64,000 nt of DNA from Bacteroidota bacterium. GTDB lineage: Bacteria; Bacteroidota; Bacteroidia; Chitinophagales; Saprospiraceae. The translations under genes and the position numbers were made by a program. Within the stretch, counting starts at the first letter, position 1. Every line of letters starts with the position of its first letter. The notes beneath the pieces are model-generated. The model saw nothing but the letters and a program-made list of their open reading frames with translations. It was not told where the DNA came from and did not search any database. Below, piece by piece: positions 1 through 11,000 of this stretch. Location: contig JAKOVW010000032.1 in the NCBI GenBank assembly GCA_029781865.1, positions 124,001 to 188,000 on the forward strand. Direction: 5' to 3'.

Positions 1-3000
1 TAATCTTGAAATACCTTCCGATATCTGCTGTTGTAAACACATTGCTATGTAATGCACCGGTATACCAATCTTCAATGATCAGGGTAAACTTGTCTTTACA
101 TCCGTAGTTAATACCTGCTAATAATTCATCCGCAGTAATAGTTCCTCTACAATCAGGACCCAGGGAGAAGTTAATCTGATCATGGCATGCAAGGTCTTTT
201 CCTAATGGATTGTTTTCAACCACTGTAATAGTCCAGCTGCAAGTGACACAATTACCAGCCCCGTCACAACCTGTAGCCACAATTAAATGTGGACCGATAT
301 TCAACTGTGTATTCAATGGTGGATTAACCACTATACGGGTTGAATCACAATTATCCACCAAATTCAGTGCAGGATTAATTTCAAGGAATGCAAAACACTG
401 ACCACCAGGTAAATTGATGGAGAAATCTTTCGGACAATTTGTGAATGCAGGAGACTGAGCATCTTTAACCGTGACTTTAAACTCACAAGAACTCGTATTT
501 CCAGACATATCTGTTAAAGTATAAACTACCCGGGTCATTCCAACTCCAAAGAATTGAGATACACTGGTTCCCGGATTTACTCTTCCACCATTTGGAACTT
601 TTGGTAATGGGAATCCTGCCATTGGAACCGGAATGTATTGCACATCTACTGTTCCCATGCAACAATTATCCATCACTACGGGATGTATCCAGGTGAAATT
701 CGCGCCACATAAATTCAAATTATTATTAATAATTGTATCGCGCTGAGCGTAAGCTCTTTGAGAAATTATTTTTAATTGCCAACCTGTCAAACTTAAAGTA
801 GATGGAGTCGGGGTATTGTTTTCAATTTCCAATCTCCAGGTACCGGTCGCTGATTTAGGACACAATGCAGCTAGTGGTTGTTCCGGTTTAAAGTTCAAAC
901 CAGAGCCCAATGTACCGCATGCTGCCGCAGCAATTTTAGTTGCATCGAGGTCAGATATTCTGCCAGCTGAGAACACAGTTGTACCGTTACATATACCATC
1001 ATTCCAAAGTCTGATTCTTGTTCCATCAGGATGGATCAACGTTGCCTCACTATTCGCAAAATTCGTGATTGTCAAATTCAGATTCGTAACCCATACATCA
1101 ATTATTTTAGTAATTGGTGATGCAGGTACTGTTAAACTGAATGTATTACAAGCCGGACCGGAAATCACACCGGTTGTTCCCGTAAATGTAAATGTATCAT
1201 TAGTAGCACACATTGGAGATTCAGTATCTCTCACATTTACGTTGAAGCAACAAGTAGCTTTCTGTGCTGCGATTGTTTGTACAGATGTTTTAAGACCATT
1301 TGCAGGGAATACATATGGAAGTAACACCGGATTAACCCTGCCAATCGTTGCAGGCTCGCAAGCTTCAGCAAGTAACCAATCGAAAGCTGCATTATTATCA
1401 ATTATTGATCTTCTGTAGTATGATCCTCTGTCAACATTGGTTGCACTTACACCGGTCCAGTCTGCTACGGTTACTACAGGAGTACCCTGAGCTGGAGCCG
1501 TAATGTTGTAACCATTTGTAGTAACAACATCCAGATTTCTTAAATCCAAATGACTTAATACATATCCTCTTGGCGTGTTGATCAATGCCTCAGGCAGATT
1601 CATATTGAAGAAGAATGCAGCCGGATTATCAGGGAATCCTGGAACTGCCGCACCAACGTGTAAAGTTAAAACCCCACCTGCCGGCAATACTACTGCAGGC
1701 ATTGCTGGTAATGTATATACACCAACTTGTCTTCCACCTTCAAAAATCTTTAAGCTTAAGCAGCTTACATCATATGATGATGGTCCGAAATTGGTTATTT
1801 CAACATAATCTCCATTGGTATCAGAAGGTGCAATAAATGCAGGAAGTGGACTCGTTGGACCAACTACCGTAGCATCAATTTGCTGTGTAACTTCTGTGAT
1901 CAATAATATAGGTTGATCCTGAACTGTGTAACAAACCTGGTTATTTCCTTTCGGGAAATTAGAACCACTTGCATCATTGATACCCGTTTTGATTGTGTCA
2001 CCTGTTTCATTTTTGATTACATAGGTAACCGCTGTGTTTGGACAAACATCCTTAACCAATGTAGGAGCTAAACCGGTCAAGTTGTTCACACCACAAACTC
2101 CTGGAGTATTTGTAATATCTAAATTACCTCTGCAGGTAATTACAGGTACATCCCAGTAATCGTTGACAACAACTTTAATGGTACAAGTATCTCTGTTGTT
2201 ACACAAATCTCTGGCTTCATATTTCAAGATGGTTGTACCCACAGGGAATCTGAATCCGGTTGGATTCGGACCATAGATCAGTGAGATTACAATACTATCT
2301 GAAGGCGTACAATTATCCGTAGCAACTAATTTAGGAACAGTTACATAAGCATCGCAATGTCCTGCTTCTGCATCCTGTACTAATGGCAACGGACAATTCA
2401 GGAATCGTGGTCTGGTGGTATCAACAATAGAGAATCTTGCCTGACTGGTGGTAAAGTTTCCACAATCATCTGTAGCTCTGAAGATGACACTTACAAAACG
2501 AGATTGTCCGCATGTCCTCACCCAGTTCCGTGATTGATAATCATTTGTATAGGTTATCTGATCACTACAAGTATCAAAGACAGTAAATCCTGCTCTGTAA
2601 TTCAACCAACCGATTAATTCATCGTCATTATTGCCGGAGAGATTCTCACAACTTATGGTTGTGTCTCTTGCTGCAGCAACCAGGGTTGGCGTTCTTGTAT
2701 CAACTATAATAAATGAAGCCTCTCTCGTAGAAGAGTTTCCTGAACAATCTATTGCTGTAAATCGATATACCGTACTGTCGGTATTACTACATCTGTCAAA
2801 TTCTCTTACCTGATCATGTTCAATGCGAACATTTCCGTTACAAGGATCTGATAAAACAATACCACCTCCGTTTGAAGCAAGCCAGTTATTTAACTGGGAA
2901 ATATTTCCTTTTCCATCACATTGTGCTGTTGTACTTGATGGACTTACGGACCAAACTGGAGCAGTTGTATCTCTCACTGTAAATCTGGCAATTGTACCTG

Positions 3001-6000
3001 CAGAAACGTTTCCACAAGAATCCAATGCTGTAAATACATAAGTCAATCTTCTGTTTTGACCGCAAAGAACTTCATTACGTACAAATTGAGTATCCCAAAC
3101 GAAGATTCCTCCATTCAACACATTGATGTCAGTTTGAAGTGTTCTTGTATTCAGGTAGCTGAGAATATTCCACTTGAGATTTCTTGCATTGGGTTGAGGA
3201 GAATGGAAACCAGAAGCTGTCATTCCTCCGAACATTACTATTCCTCCTCCCCAAAGAGATTCAGCTAATTCTGTTCTGCCAGTACCACCATTTTCCTTTA
3301 AAATAACGGTCATACTTGGTGGACCAACGATTGCATGGCCGAAGAAGCCACCAGTGTAGGTTGCACCAGTTGGTAAAAATGGTCCGTTAAATATAGCATG
3401 CGGATTTGCTTGAATTACGTTACTGATAAATGTAGTTGAATTATCAAACTGTAACACAACTCCACCAAATCCTAAGGATATATTGCCACCTTGATTCGGA
3501 GCCGCATTTAAAAGCAGCCTTCCACCACAACTTACCCAAGATTCCATTAATGCCCTATTCGCATTTACGAATGTATTAAATAAAAGTGCATTATTATTCG
3601 GAGCCTGTACACCATCACCACCATCGATGTAAATAAATCTATAATTTCTGGAAAACAGAGTAGCAGGATTAACATTGTAATCTAAACGATCCCAGTTTCC
3701 GGCGCCGAAAACCTGATCCATAGAAGTCGTATAATCGTTATAATTAGGTCCTCCATTCCAAGGATAAGTCACAGGAGCTGAAACAAAAGCGGCTCTTGCC
3801 GATGGTAATGGCTGACAGGATAATCCACTGCAGAGATCTACGGCAACTGCACCAGCGTTACTATTAATCCATGCTGCAAATCCGGCAACATTGCCAGCTC
3901 CGTCGCATTCAACAATAGTATCCTTAGCAGGAGTAATAATCTCAGGTGGTGTTCTGTCAACTACAGTCACCGTTGCCTGAGCGGTTGCACTGTTTCCGCA
4001 AACGTCCATTGCAGTAAATGTAACCAAAGCTGAACCTGTATTGCGGTTGCAACCACCGGATAAGCTTGAGAAATTATTTGAGTATGTTACTGTAGTCTGG
4101 CATGAATCTAAAGCATGACCGTTTCCTGCTGAACCTAACCATGCTGCGATCCGGCTATAAGGATCAATTGTAGCGTCACATTCAACTGTCAGATTTTGAG
4201 GTTTGATATTCCAACCCGGAGGTGTAACATCTCTGACTTGTAATGTAAATGTAGCCGAAGATGAATTTCCGCAGCGGTCAGTAGCAAAGAAGGTCACAGA
4301 TACCGGAGTACCACAATAACTATTAATTAATCCATTAAAATTGTTTGACCAGGTAATGAAATTCGAAGCATCACATGCATCTGTGCCGGTTGTTCCTGCA
4401 TGAGTATTCAACCATGCATAAACTCTTGCATAAACATCATTACCACATTCAACCACCAAATTGGATCCACCTGTTATTACAGGAGGAGTGATATCCTGTA
4501 CCGTATAGGTAGAGAATCCGGTTCTTGTGTTTCCACATGCATCAGTTGCAGTAAACTGGAACACATATCTTCCTGTACCAGGACTACATGAGGATTGTCT
4601 GTCAAATATTAAATTACTTACTGTTACACCAGCACAATTATCCGTTGCAGTAGCACCTGCTGCCCATGCAGCCATAGTTACTGTAGGTGTTGCCTGACAG
4701 TTAACTGTAATCGGTGCCGGCAATGTGAGTGTTGGTTTAACAGTATCTGTGTATATATTCAGTGTATAAGAATTATTACATCCGTTTGGATCGTCCAAAG
4801 TATAGGTTACTGCGTAGATGCCACAATTATTGGCAACGAACGTACCTGTACTTCCATTTCCACTACTAGTAACGCCAAGTCCGGTAAACGTACCACCACC
4901 AACTTGTGGAGTAAGTATAACAGATTGACCAATACATGGATTTGATGGATTAGCCGTGAATGTTGCATTCAATAAGGTACCATCTCTGATTGAAATTCTT
5001 TCGCAGAATTGCTCAGTACATACCTGCTGTGCATTTGATGGTGTAGCAGCATTAGGTCCTGCTGCCGGTCCGCAAATTGGCGTGGTAATGGTTTCAGTCA
5101 TGCAAAGATCGAAGATCAATCCTCCCTGAGGTACCGGTCCGTTAATTGTGAATGCACCTGTTGCACTATTGAGTGTAATTGCAGTTGGAGGAGTCACATT
5201 AGAACTCCAGCTTCTGGTTACTGTACCTGCAGGATCATAAGAAGGACTGTTTACTAAAGGAGTAAATGTTGTAACCGGATCATTGGTAGACCAGCATATC
5301 TCATTCTGTACACTAAAGCTTGGAGTTGGTTGCTCAGATATTTGCAAACATGCACTTCCTTGTGCAAAACAACCTCCGCCTGTTGCTCCTGGAACTGTTG
5401 TTACGGTATAGGTAAAGCAGTAACAACCAGCCTGAGTATATAATAGATTGCCACCCATAATTTGAGCACCTGAAGGTGGAGTTCCTGCAAATGACCAGGT
5501 ACCACCGCCGGTAGTATTGCTACTAGCAAACAGAACTGAGAGCGGAATAATACCACCCGGTTCAACGATACATGGCAATTGCTTATTCACCAAAGTAGCA
5601 TCTGCTAATGGTGCCACAATGATATTTCTGGTTAGAACATTCGTACAACCATCAGGACTTTGAACGGTATATGTTACCGCATGAGTTCCTACGCCAGCTA
5701 AAGCCGGACAGAATGCATAGTTTGGATGACTTGGATCCAACTGAACACCCTGGCCTGAGAATACTCCTCCCGGAGTTCCAGTAACTCTTGCATCCAGATC
5801 AACACAAGCTGCATCGATACAAATTGGTCCGAACGCAGTCCATGCTGGATTTGATGCAGTGTTGGTTTGCGTAACGACAAGTACTTCACAAACTTCCACC
5901 TGGCAAGATGTAGTCAAAGATGGCGTACAAGCTGTATTAGAATAATTCTGTCTCATGCAGATCTTAGTTGTACCTGCACCTACGATAGTTACTATTCCAC

Positions 6001-9000
6001 CGGAGGTCACTGTTGCAACTGAGGTATTTGTACTGCTATAATCAGTAGTTACAAACGTACTTGAATGAGCAGGAGGGCTTGTATTATAAGTCGTTGGAAT
6101 ATTTAAGGTAATAGTAGGTACACCTGCAGCCCAACATAATTGATCCGGAAGATCCAAAGATGGTTGCGGTTTTTCACCAATCAATATTCTATAGTTTTTA
6201 GAAATAACACAACCTGCAGAAGCTCCGGGATATGAGCTCACTGTATATTGAACAGTATAACATCCCGGATCGGTGTAAACCAATAAATCTCCCAACACAA
6301 CACCTGTTGCTCCAGAACCCTGAGAATTTGCAGGGCTGGTGATTAATGTCCATGTACCGCCATCTGTTGCTGCAGGACAAAGCAATGCAGAAAGGTCAAC
6401 TGTAGACATGGTATAGTTACTGGTTATATAGAAAGTTACACCCTGTGAAGTAAATGGTCCAAAGGAAGTATTGCTTCCAAGTCTTGATGTTCCGCAACTG
6501 ATTACCAAAGAATCGTTTGGACAATTATTAACAGGAGGTGCATAAACCTCAATATTGTGAGTCATTACAGCTGTACAACCTGCTCCATTCTGAACAGTAT
6601 AAGTTACTGCGTGAATTCCAGGACCTGCAGCAGCAGGACAGAATCTGTAATTCGGATGAGATGGATCTAATTGTACGCCCTGACCTGTGAATACACCACC
6701 GGTAGTTCCTGTAACTAAAGCATCCAGATCGAAACATGCATCTGTGGTACAATATCTGAACGGATTTGGTCTGGTCCAGGTTGGATTGACCTCTGTATTC
6801 GTTTGATGAATTGTAATCCTATTACAGTATTGCTTATTGCAAAATGTACCTGCACCTATAGCGCCGCAAGCAGCATAGGTCAAAGTTTCTGTAACGCATA
6901 CTTCAAAAACACCAGGACCTTGTGCAGTAATGGTCGGGGATTGAACTGTATTATTATTAAATGTCGGTACAGGACCAGCTCCAGAGACTAGACTAACTGT
7001 CCAGTTATATGTTCTGGTTGAATTTGCACCATTCGTATTTCCGGTATAGAATGTTGGGATTGTAAGTGAACCAGGTATTCCATTCCAACATTCTTCTTCA
7101 GCCAAATCAAAAGCAGGCTGCGGTGCTTCAGCAAGTAACAAAAATGCATCATCAGTCATAGCAGCGCATGCTCCTGTTGCGCCAGGATAAGCAGCTGGTA
7201 CGCTATATCTTATTTGATAACATCCAGGACCTGCGGACAGGGTATAATTTCTTATTGTCCCACCAGGACCGCTAACGACAGACCAGGTACCACCTGGGGT
7301 GGTGTTGGCTGTCCATAATTCCTGAAGATTAAAATCAATAAATGGACCACCCTGTGAATTGTTGAATACATAACAACCACGAGCTTCATCATTGATCAAA
7401 GTCGCATTATTAACAGGGAACACGTGAATTAATCTGCAGAAATACTTCATACAGGTACCTTCTCCTGTCATTACACAGATCAGGTGATATCCCGGACCTG
7501 CTACTGAAGGATTAAACACTCCGGTAGGATCATCTCCCGTATTATCTGTAACACCTGTTCCGGACCAGAACACTTCAGCAACACCATCAGGTGATCCTCT
7601 GTTGACTGATGCATCAGGATTTAATAGAGTAAGAGGAATAGAAGTAACATCTGCACAGGTATTGATTGGAATATTAAAGGTTGGATCGCTGGCAGCATAA
7701 ATAGTCACTTGTAAAGTATCCACTTGCTGACAATTCGGTCCACCCGTTGAATTAGTACCAATTGTATAAGTAATAAATTTGGTACCCTCCCCTGCGGCTT
7801 GCGGGTTAAAAGTAGCTGTCGCTCCGTTTCCAGAATTGGTGATTCCAGGACCAGAGAATACTCCAGGAGAACCGCATAAAGTAGTTGTACCATTATTTCT
7901 AATTGTATAAGGTCCGGGATCATTAGCACAGAATGTTTGTTCTCCGGATAATTCAATATGTGGAAGTTGATTGATTACAATTACTCCATTACATACGATA
8001 TTGGTTGGACAGCTGGTAATTACATATTGGAAATTAACTGTTCCGCAACCACCATTGTAGATCAAACCTGTTACTGTATCGTTTACAGCAACATTTACAT
8101 TGAATCCACCGCTATTGGTAATACCCGTTACAATGAATTTGCCGCCTGAAATCGCTGCAGACTTGAGTAAATCTGAGAAGGAAACTGTAGCACCCGGATC
8201 AAGACAAGCTCTGTAATCCTGAAGCGTACAGGTACCGTTAACATGATTATCAATTTGTATGAGTAAGCAATAGGTGTCTTCGCATTTAGGATCACCTACA
8301 TTAACACAGACTGTATATGTTCCAGGACCAGGGAGGCCGTCACCATCTGAATCATTAGGTGTAAAGGAGCCGGTAGTTCCATTATCTGTTACACCTCCAC
8401 CAAACCATCTTACATTATCAGCAGTTAGTGGATTTCCAGCTCTGTCATTTGGATTTATTAATGTTAAATTTAAAGGCCAGGTATTTGTCTCACAAAGTAT
8501 ACCTGGATTGGTGATACCATTAGGAGTAGCGGCTTTTTGATAGACATTCGATGTCCATACATAGTTTTTCACAGGACATATTCCAAGTGGGTCCGTAATA
8601 GACATGGATATAAAATACAATCCAGCCGGAGCATTTTGATTCGGTAGCGGAGGTCCAAAAGCTCCTAATGTCGTATTTATAGGAGATCCGGCAAAGTTGC
8701 CACCTGTAAAATTGACCAGGTAATCATCACAACCTTTCTTATTAATGGTCGATCCGACATTTTCTCCCTGACAATAATTCTTGGTAAAATCGAGAGCTAC
8801 ATCTGCGCAACGACGCATAGTAACTAAAATCGTATCTTTTTTAGAGGTATTAGTACAATCTGTATAACTATATATAATTGTAGACACACCACAACCATCA
8901 TCATATTTAGCTAAATGTGAATTACCTGGTCCCGGAGGAGGAAGTAAAGCAAATTGAAGATTTCCGGAATTGGATATGGTCCAGGTTCCACCCTCAGGTG

Positions 9001-10975
9001 CTGAAGATAAAAGCAAAGACTCTAAATCTAAAAGTGCATCCGGGCAATAGCAAACACCGAAGTCATTGATTAAGAATGGAGGTGTAACGGCTTGCTCAAC
9101 ATTGATTACACGGGTTAATTCAACATGACAATCTGCGTTTCCTACAGTATACGTAACTGCATAGGCTCCAGGAACGGATGGGTTGAAAATACCACCACCA
9201 TCGACGCATTTTCCTGTGGTTACCTGGTCACCACTCCAATATCCACAGGTTACTCCAGTAATAAATGGACAAAGATTGAGTGGCAAATTATTCAAACAAA
9301 CTTTTCCCGGGTTGGTCCAACCTGCATCAGCAGGATTGGCACGCACCAGTACATTACAAGTACCGAGGAATGGATTAAAGTTGTTGCTGCAGTCGCTTGC
9401 AGAAATATTAAATGCATGTAAACCCAATTGATGGCAATCAAAAGTAGCAGATGCATTATGCTCAACCGGATTTGGATCACAATTATCAACAGCTACCGCT
9501 TTTCCATTGAAAAAGTCTACAGGTACCGTAGCTGTGGTATACTCACAAGTTGCCGGATCAATAGATAAGTTGACAAAAGGTGGTGAAACCGGGCATGTTA
9601 AAGAAGAAGGAGGAGTGTTATCTATTACCGTAATGACGGCAGGACAAGTAAAAGAAACAGGTCCGTTATTATTACAATCGGTATACGTAAAAGTCAAACT
9701 GATAGTCGGGTTTTGAGCACACACAAGTCCGCTTGCTGCAAAAGGTCCCGGAGGAGGTGTTTGACGTATTAATGTAGGATCAAAAATTGGATCACAATTG
9801 TCATAGAATAAACTGGGATCTCTGTAATCCGGAATCGTAACATTGCAATTGGCATCGGTAATTAATGTAATTGGAGCCGGGCAATTGAATGGTAATGGAA
9901 TTGGTCTTGTGGTATCTCTTACTGTTATCATAAACGTACAGCAGTTTGGTGGAATCGGACCTACTGGACTTGGATCCAGATTTCCATTTCCAAAGCAGTC
10001 TTGTGCACATAGTCTAACGGTAACAAATTTCAAGGATGGGCATCCACCACCTGTAATAATAGTAGGATTTAGTGGATCGTAAAGATCAAATACAACCGGC
10101 GCAATTATTCTCTGACTTACTCCGGTAGGTGGCACCTGACGTCCACAAGCATCGGTCACTGTTATAGTACCTCTGAAATCTTCTTCAGTCCACTGACAAT
10201 TATCATCAAAATAACGAATTTGATTAGGGATACAAGAAACAGTAGGAGCTGTAAGGTCTCTTAAAGTCACATTGATCGTTGCGATGTTGGATAAGTTTCC
10301 GCAAGCATCTCTGGTGCGAACAGTTACGGGAAATGTCTGATTATTTACCGGACAGGTAAGGGCTATAGGAAGTCCACTATTGATAAACAAATTTGCAAGT
10401 AATGTAGCGTCATCGGTACAATTGTCGTCCACATCAGCGGCCGTGTAAGCAGCTAATATCTGAGCTGCAGTTACGGAACAATTCGCACCAACATCCAATG
10501 TAATATTTTTAGGTGTAACGATTGTCGGAGCCGTTACATCCTGAATGGTAAATGCATCCACACCTAATTTGGAACAAAGCAAATCGTCCGGAGCGCTAAA
10601 TGGATCTCCTATATAAAAGAAGATAGCCACAATGTTAATAGGTATTGTTCCATTGGGACAACCAGATCCTTTTGGAATACTGATCATCGTACCTGGCGCA
10701 GGAGCCTGTACCACAGAGACTACCATATAGTTTGGTCCTGGAATTGCCGTCCATCTTGGTCTTAAGTCAGGAACAGAAACCACGGTACAGCCGGCATTTA
10801 AGTTGCCGACAACTGCCCCAAATGTAGTTTGGTTCAGCATGTTTCCGGTTCCGGGAGCACAGGCTGGGACCTGAGCTTGAACAAGATTTAGGGATCCAAA
10901 GATCAATAACAAACTACAACACCAGCCTAATATCCTGGATTGAAACTTGTTGTCGAAAGTGCAAATGTTTATCAT
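1..10975 (-). CDS. giant secreted HYR/Ig-like mosaic surface protein (C-terminus beyond window)
   Basis: One reading frame stays open from ATG 10975 to the left edge, at least 3658 residues. Residues 1-34 form a signal peptide ending VQA|Q. Cysteine-rich HYR-like modules follow (recurring DxTAP, DNC and CGN motifs), then from about residue 625 to 2090 Ig/PKD-like modules with GGTW and VTYTV strands, then more HYR modules. Three other domains are embedded: a GATase/ThuA-like alpha/beta domain (about 2382-2611), a lamin-tail-like domain (about 3038-3159, DYVEITNFG) and a proprotein-convertase P-domain-like unit (about 3276-3406, HPDGTRIRLW). No catalytic triad is visible. By analogy with similar Bacteroidota proteins it is probably exported by T9SS and acts at the surface in adhesion or matrix formation, but the C-terminal sorting domain is outside the window. 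It starts 25 bp after the FAS1-like gene, so the two are probably co-transcribed. Confidence 0.9.
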   Translation of the reverse strand, partial: MINICTFDNKFQSRILGWCCSLLLIFGSLNLVQAQVPACAPGTGNMLNQTTFGAVVGNLNAGCTVVSVPDLRPRWTAIPGPNYMVVSVVQAPAPGTMISIPKGSGCPNGTIPINIVAIFFYIGDPFSAPDDLLCSKLGVDAFTIQDVTAPTIVTPKNITLDVGANCSVTAAQILAAYTAADVDDNCTDDATLLANLFINSGLPIALTCPVNNQTFPVTVRTRDACGNLSNIATINVTLRDLTAPTVSCIPNQIRYFDDNCQWTEEDFRGTITVTDACGRQVPPTGVSQRIIAPVVFDLYDPLNPTIITGGGCPSLKFVTVRLCAQDCFGNGNLDPSPVGPIPPNCCTFMITVRDTTRPIPLPFNCPAPITLITDANCNVTIPDYRDPSLFYDNCDPIFDPTLIRQTPPPGPFAASGLVCAQNPTISLTFTYTDCNNNGPVSFTCPAVITVIDNTPPSSLTCPVSPPFVNLSIDPATCEYTTATVPVDFFNGKAVAVDNCDPNPVEHNASATFDCHQLGLHAFNISASDCSNNFNPFLGTCNVLVRANPADAGWTNPGKVCLNNLPLNLCPFITGVTCGYWSGDQVTTGKCVDGGGIFNPSVPGAYAVTYTVGNADCHVELTRVINVEQAVTPPFLINDFGVCYCPDALLDLESLLLSSAPEGGTWTISNSGNLQFALLPPPGPGNSHLAKYDDGCGVSTIIYSYTDCTNTSKKDTILVTMRRCADVALDFTKNYCQGENVGSTINKKGCDDYLVNFTGGNFAGSPINTTLGAFGPPLPNQNAPAGLYFISMSITDPLGICPVKNYVWTSNVYQKAATPNGITNPGILCETNTWPLNLTLINPNDRAGNPLTADNVRWFGGGVTDNGTTGSFTPNDSDGDGLPGPGTYTVCVNVGDPKCEDTYCLLIQIDNHVNGTCTLQDYRACLDPGATVSFSDLLKSAAISGGKFIVTGITNSGGFNVNVAVNDTVTGLIYNGGCGTVNFQYVITSCPTNIVCNGVIVINQLPHIELSGEQTFCANDPGPYTIRNNGTTTLCGSPGVFSGPGITNSGNGATATFNPQAAGEGTKFITYTIGTNSTGGPNCQQVDTLQVTIYAASDPTFNIPINTCADVTSIPLTLLNPDASVNRGSPDGVAEVFWSGTGVTDNTGDDPTGVFNPSVAGPGYHLICVMTGEGTCMKYFCRLIHVFPVNNATLINDEARGCYVFNNSQGGPFIDFNLQELWTANTTPGGTWSVVSGPGGTIRNYTLSAGPGCYQIRYSVPAAYPGATGACAAMTDDAFLLLAEAPQPAFDLAEEECWNGIPGSLTIPTFYTGNTNGANSTRTYNWTVSLVSGAGPVPTFNNNTVQSPTITAQGPGVFEVCVTETLTYAACGAIGAGTFCNKQYCNRITIHQTNTEVNPTWTRPNPFRYCTTDACFDLDALVTGTTGGVFTGQGVQLDPSHPNYRFCPAAAGPGIHAVTYTVQNGAGCTAVMTHNIEVYAPPVNNCPNDSLVISCGTSRLGSNTSFGPFTSQGVTFYITSNYTMSTVDLSALLCPAATDGGTWTLITSPANSQGSGATGVVLGDLLVYTDPGCYTVQYTVSSYPGASAGCVISKNYRILIGEKPQPSLDLPDQLCWAAGVPTITLNIPTTYNTSPPAHSSTFVTTDYSSTNTSVATVTSGGIVTIVGAGTTKICMRQNYSNTACTPSLTTSCQVEVCEVLVVTQTNTASNPAWTAFGPICIDAACVDLDARVTGTPGGVFSGQGVQLDPSHPNYAFCPALAGVGTHAVTYTVQSPDGCTNVLTRNIIVAPLADATLVNKQLPCIVEPGGIIPLSVLFASSNTTGGGTWSFAGTPPSGAQIMGGNLLYTQAGCYCFTYTVTTVPGATGGGCFAQGSACLQISEQPTPSFSVQNEICWSTNDPVTTFTPLVNSPSYDPAGTVTRSWSSNVTPPTAITLNSATGAFTINGPVPQGGLIFDLCMTETITTPICGPAAGPNAATPSNAQQVCTEQFCERISIRDGTLLNATFTANPSNPCIGQSVILTPQVGGGTFTGLGVTSSGNGSTGTFVANNCGIYAVTYTLDDPNGCNNSYTLNIYTDTVKPTLTLPAPITVNCQATPTVTMAAWAAGATATDNCAGVTVSNLIFDRQSSCSPGTGRYVFQFTATDACGNTRTGFSTYTVQDITPPVITGGSNLVVECGNDVYARVYAWLNTHAGTTGTDACDASNFITWSNNFNGLINSYCGTPVSVTFFATDRCGNSSSATFTLQVRDVTPPGWNIKPQNLTVECDATIDPYSRIAAWLGSAGNGHALDSCQTTVTYSNNFSSLSGGCNRNTGSALVTFTAMDVCGNSATAQATVTVVDRTPPEIITPAKDTIVECDGAGNVAGFAAWINSNAGAVAVDLCSGLSCQPLPSARAAFVSAPVTYPWNGGPNYNDYTTSMDQVFGAGNWDRLDYNVNPATLFSRNYRFIYIDGGDGVQAPNNNALLFNTFVNANRALMESWVSCGGRLLLNAAPNQGGNISLGFGGVVLQFDNSTTFISNVIQANPHAIFNGPFLPTGATYTGGFFGHAIVGPPSMTVILKENGGTGRTELAESLWGGGIVMFGGMTASGFHSPQPNARNLKWNILSYLNTRTLQTDINVLNGGIFVWDTQFVRNEVLCGQNRRLTYVFTALDSCGNVSAGTIARFTVRDTTAPVWSVSPSSTTAQCDGKGNISQLNNWLASNGGGIVLSDPCNGNVRIEHDQVREFDRCSNTDSTVYRFTAIDCSGNSSTREASFIIVDTRTPTLVAAARDTTISCENLSGNNDDELIGWLNYRAGFTVFDTCSDQITYTNDYQSRNWVRTCGQSRFVSVIFRATDDCGNFTTSQARFSIVDTTRPRFLNCPLPLVQDAEAGHCDAYVTVPKLVATDNCTPSDSIVISLIYGPNPTGFRFPVGTTILKYEARDLCNNRDTCTIKVVVNDYWDVPVITCRGNLDITNTPGVCGVNNLTGLAPTLVKDVCPNTAVTYVIKNETGDTIKTGINDASGSNFPKGNNQVCYTVQDQPILLITEVTQQIDATVVGPTSPLPAFIAPSDTNGDYVEITNFGPSSYDVSCLSLKIFEGGRQVGVYTLPAMPAVVLPAGGVLTLHVGAAVPGFPDNPAAFFFNMNLPEALINTPRGYVLSHLDLRNLDVVTTNGYNITAPAQGTPVVTVADWTGVSATNVDRGSYYRRSIIDNNAAFDWLLAEACEPATIGRVNPVLLPYVFPANGLKTSVQTIAAQKATCCFNVNVRDTESPMCATNDTFTFTGTTGVISGPACNTFSLTVPASPITKIIDVWVTNLNLTITNFANSEATLIHPDGTRIRLWNDGICNGTTVFSAGRISDLDATKIAAAACGTLGSGLNFKPEQPLAALCPKSATGTWRLEIENNTPTPSTLSLTGWQLKIISQRAYAQRDTIINNNLNLCGANFTWIHPVVMDNCCMGTVDVQYIPVPMAGFPLPKVPNGGRVNPGTSVSQFFGVGMTRVVYTLTDMSGNTSSCEFKVTVKDAQSPAFTNCPKDFSINLPGGQCFAFLEINPALNLVDNCDSTRIVVNPPLNTQLNIGPHLIVATGCDGAGNCVTCSWTITVVENNPLGKDLACHDQINFSLGPDCRGTITADELLAGINYGCKDKFTLIIEDWYTGALHSNVFTTADIGRYFKI
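5290..7130 (-). repeat. tandem Ig-like modules of roughly 280-315 residues inside the giant gene
   Basis: Successive modules begin with PQPAF, PQPSL and PTPSF followed by a conserved CW pair, near 7125, 6170 and 5330. The segment encoding GVQLDPSHPNY occurs at about 6641-6685 and again at 5711-5755, in the same frame and 930 bp apart. The copies differ at many bases, so the duplication is not recent. Confidence 0.75.
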
Positions 10976-11000
10976 GAGATTAGTTTTTGTTCAAAATGAA

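Noticed and set aside
816-1418. A 200-codon plus-strand open frame
   Set aside because: It lies opposite the giant minus-strand gene, whose codons give a coherent repeat protein; the plus frame shows no family pattern.
1-10975. CRISPR array or phage repeat as cause of the periodic sequence
   Set aside because: The periodicity is at the protein level within one open frame; no short identical direct repeats with unique spacers were seen.
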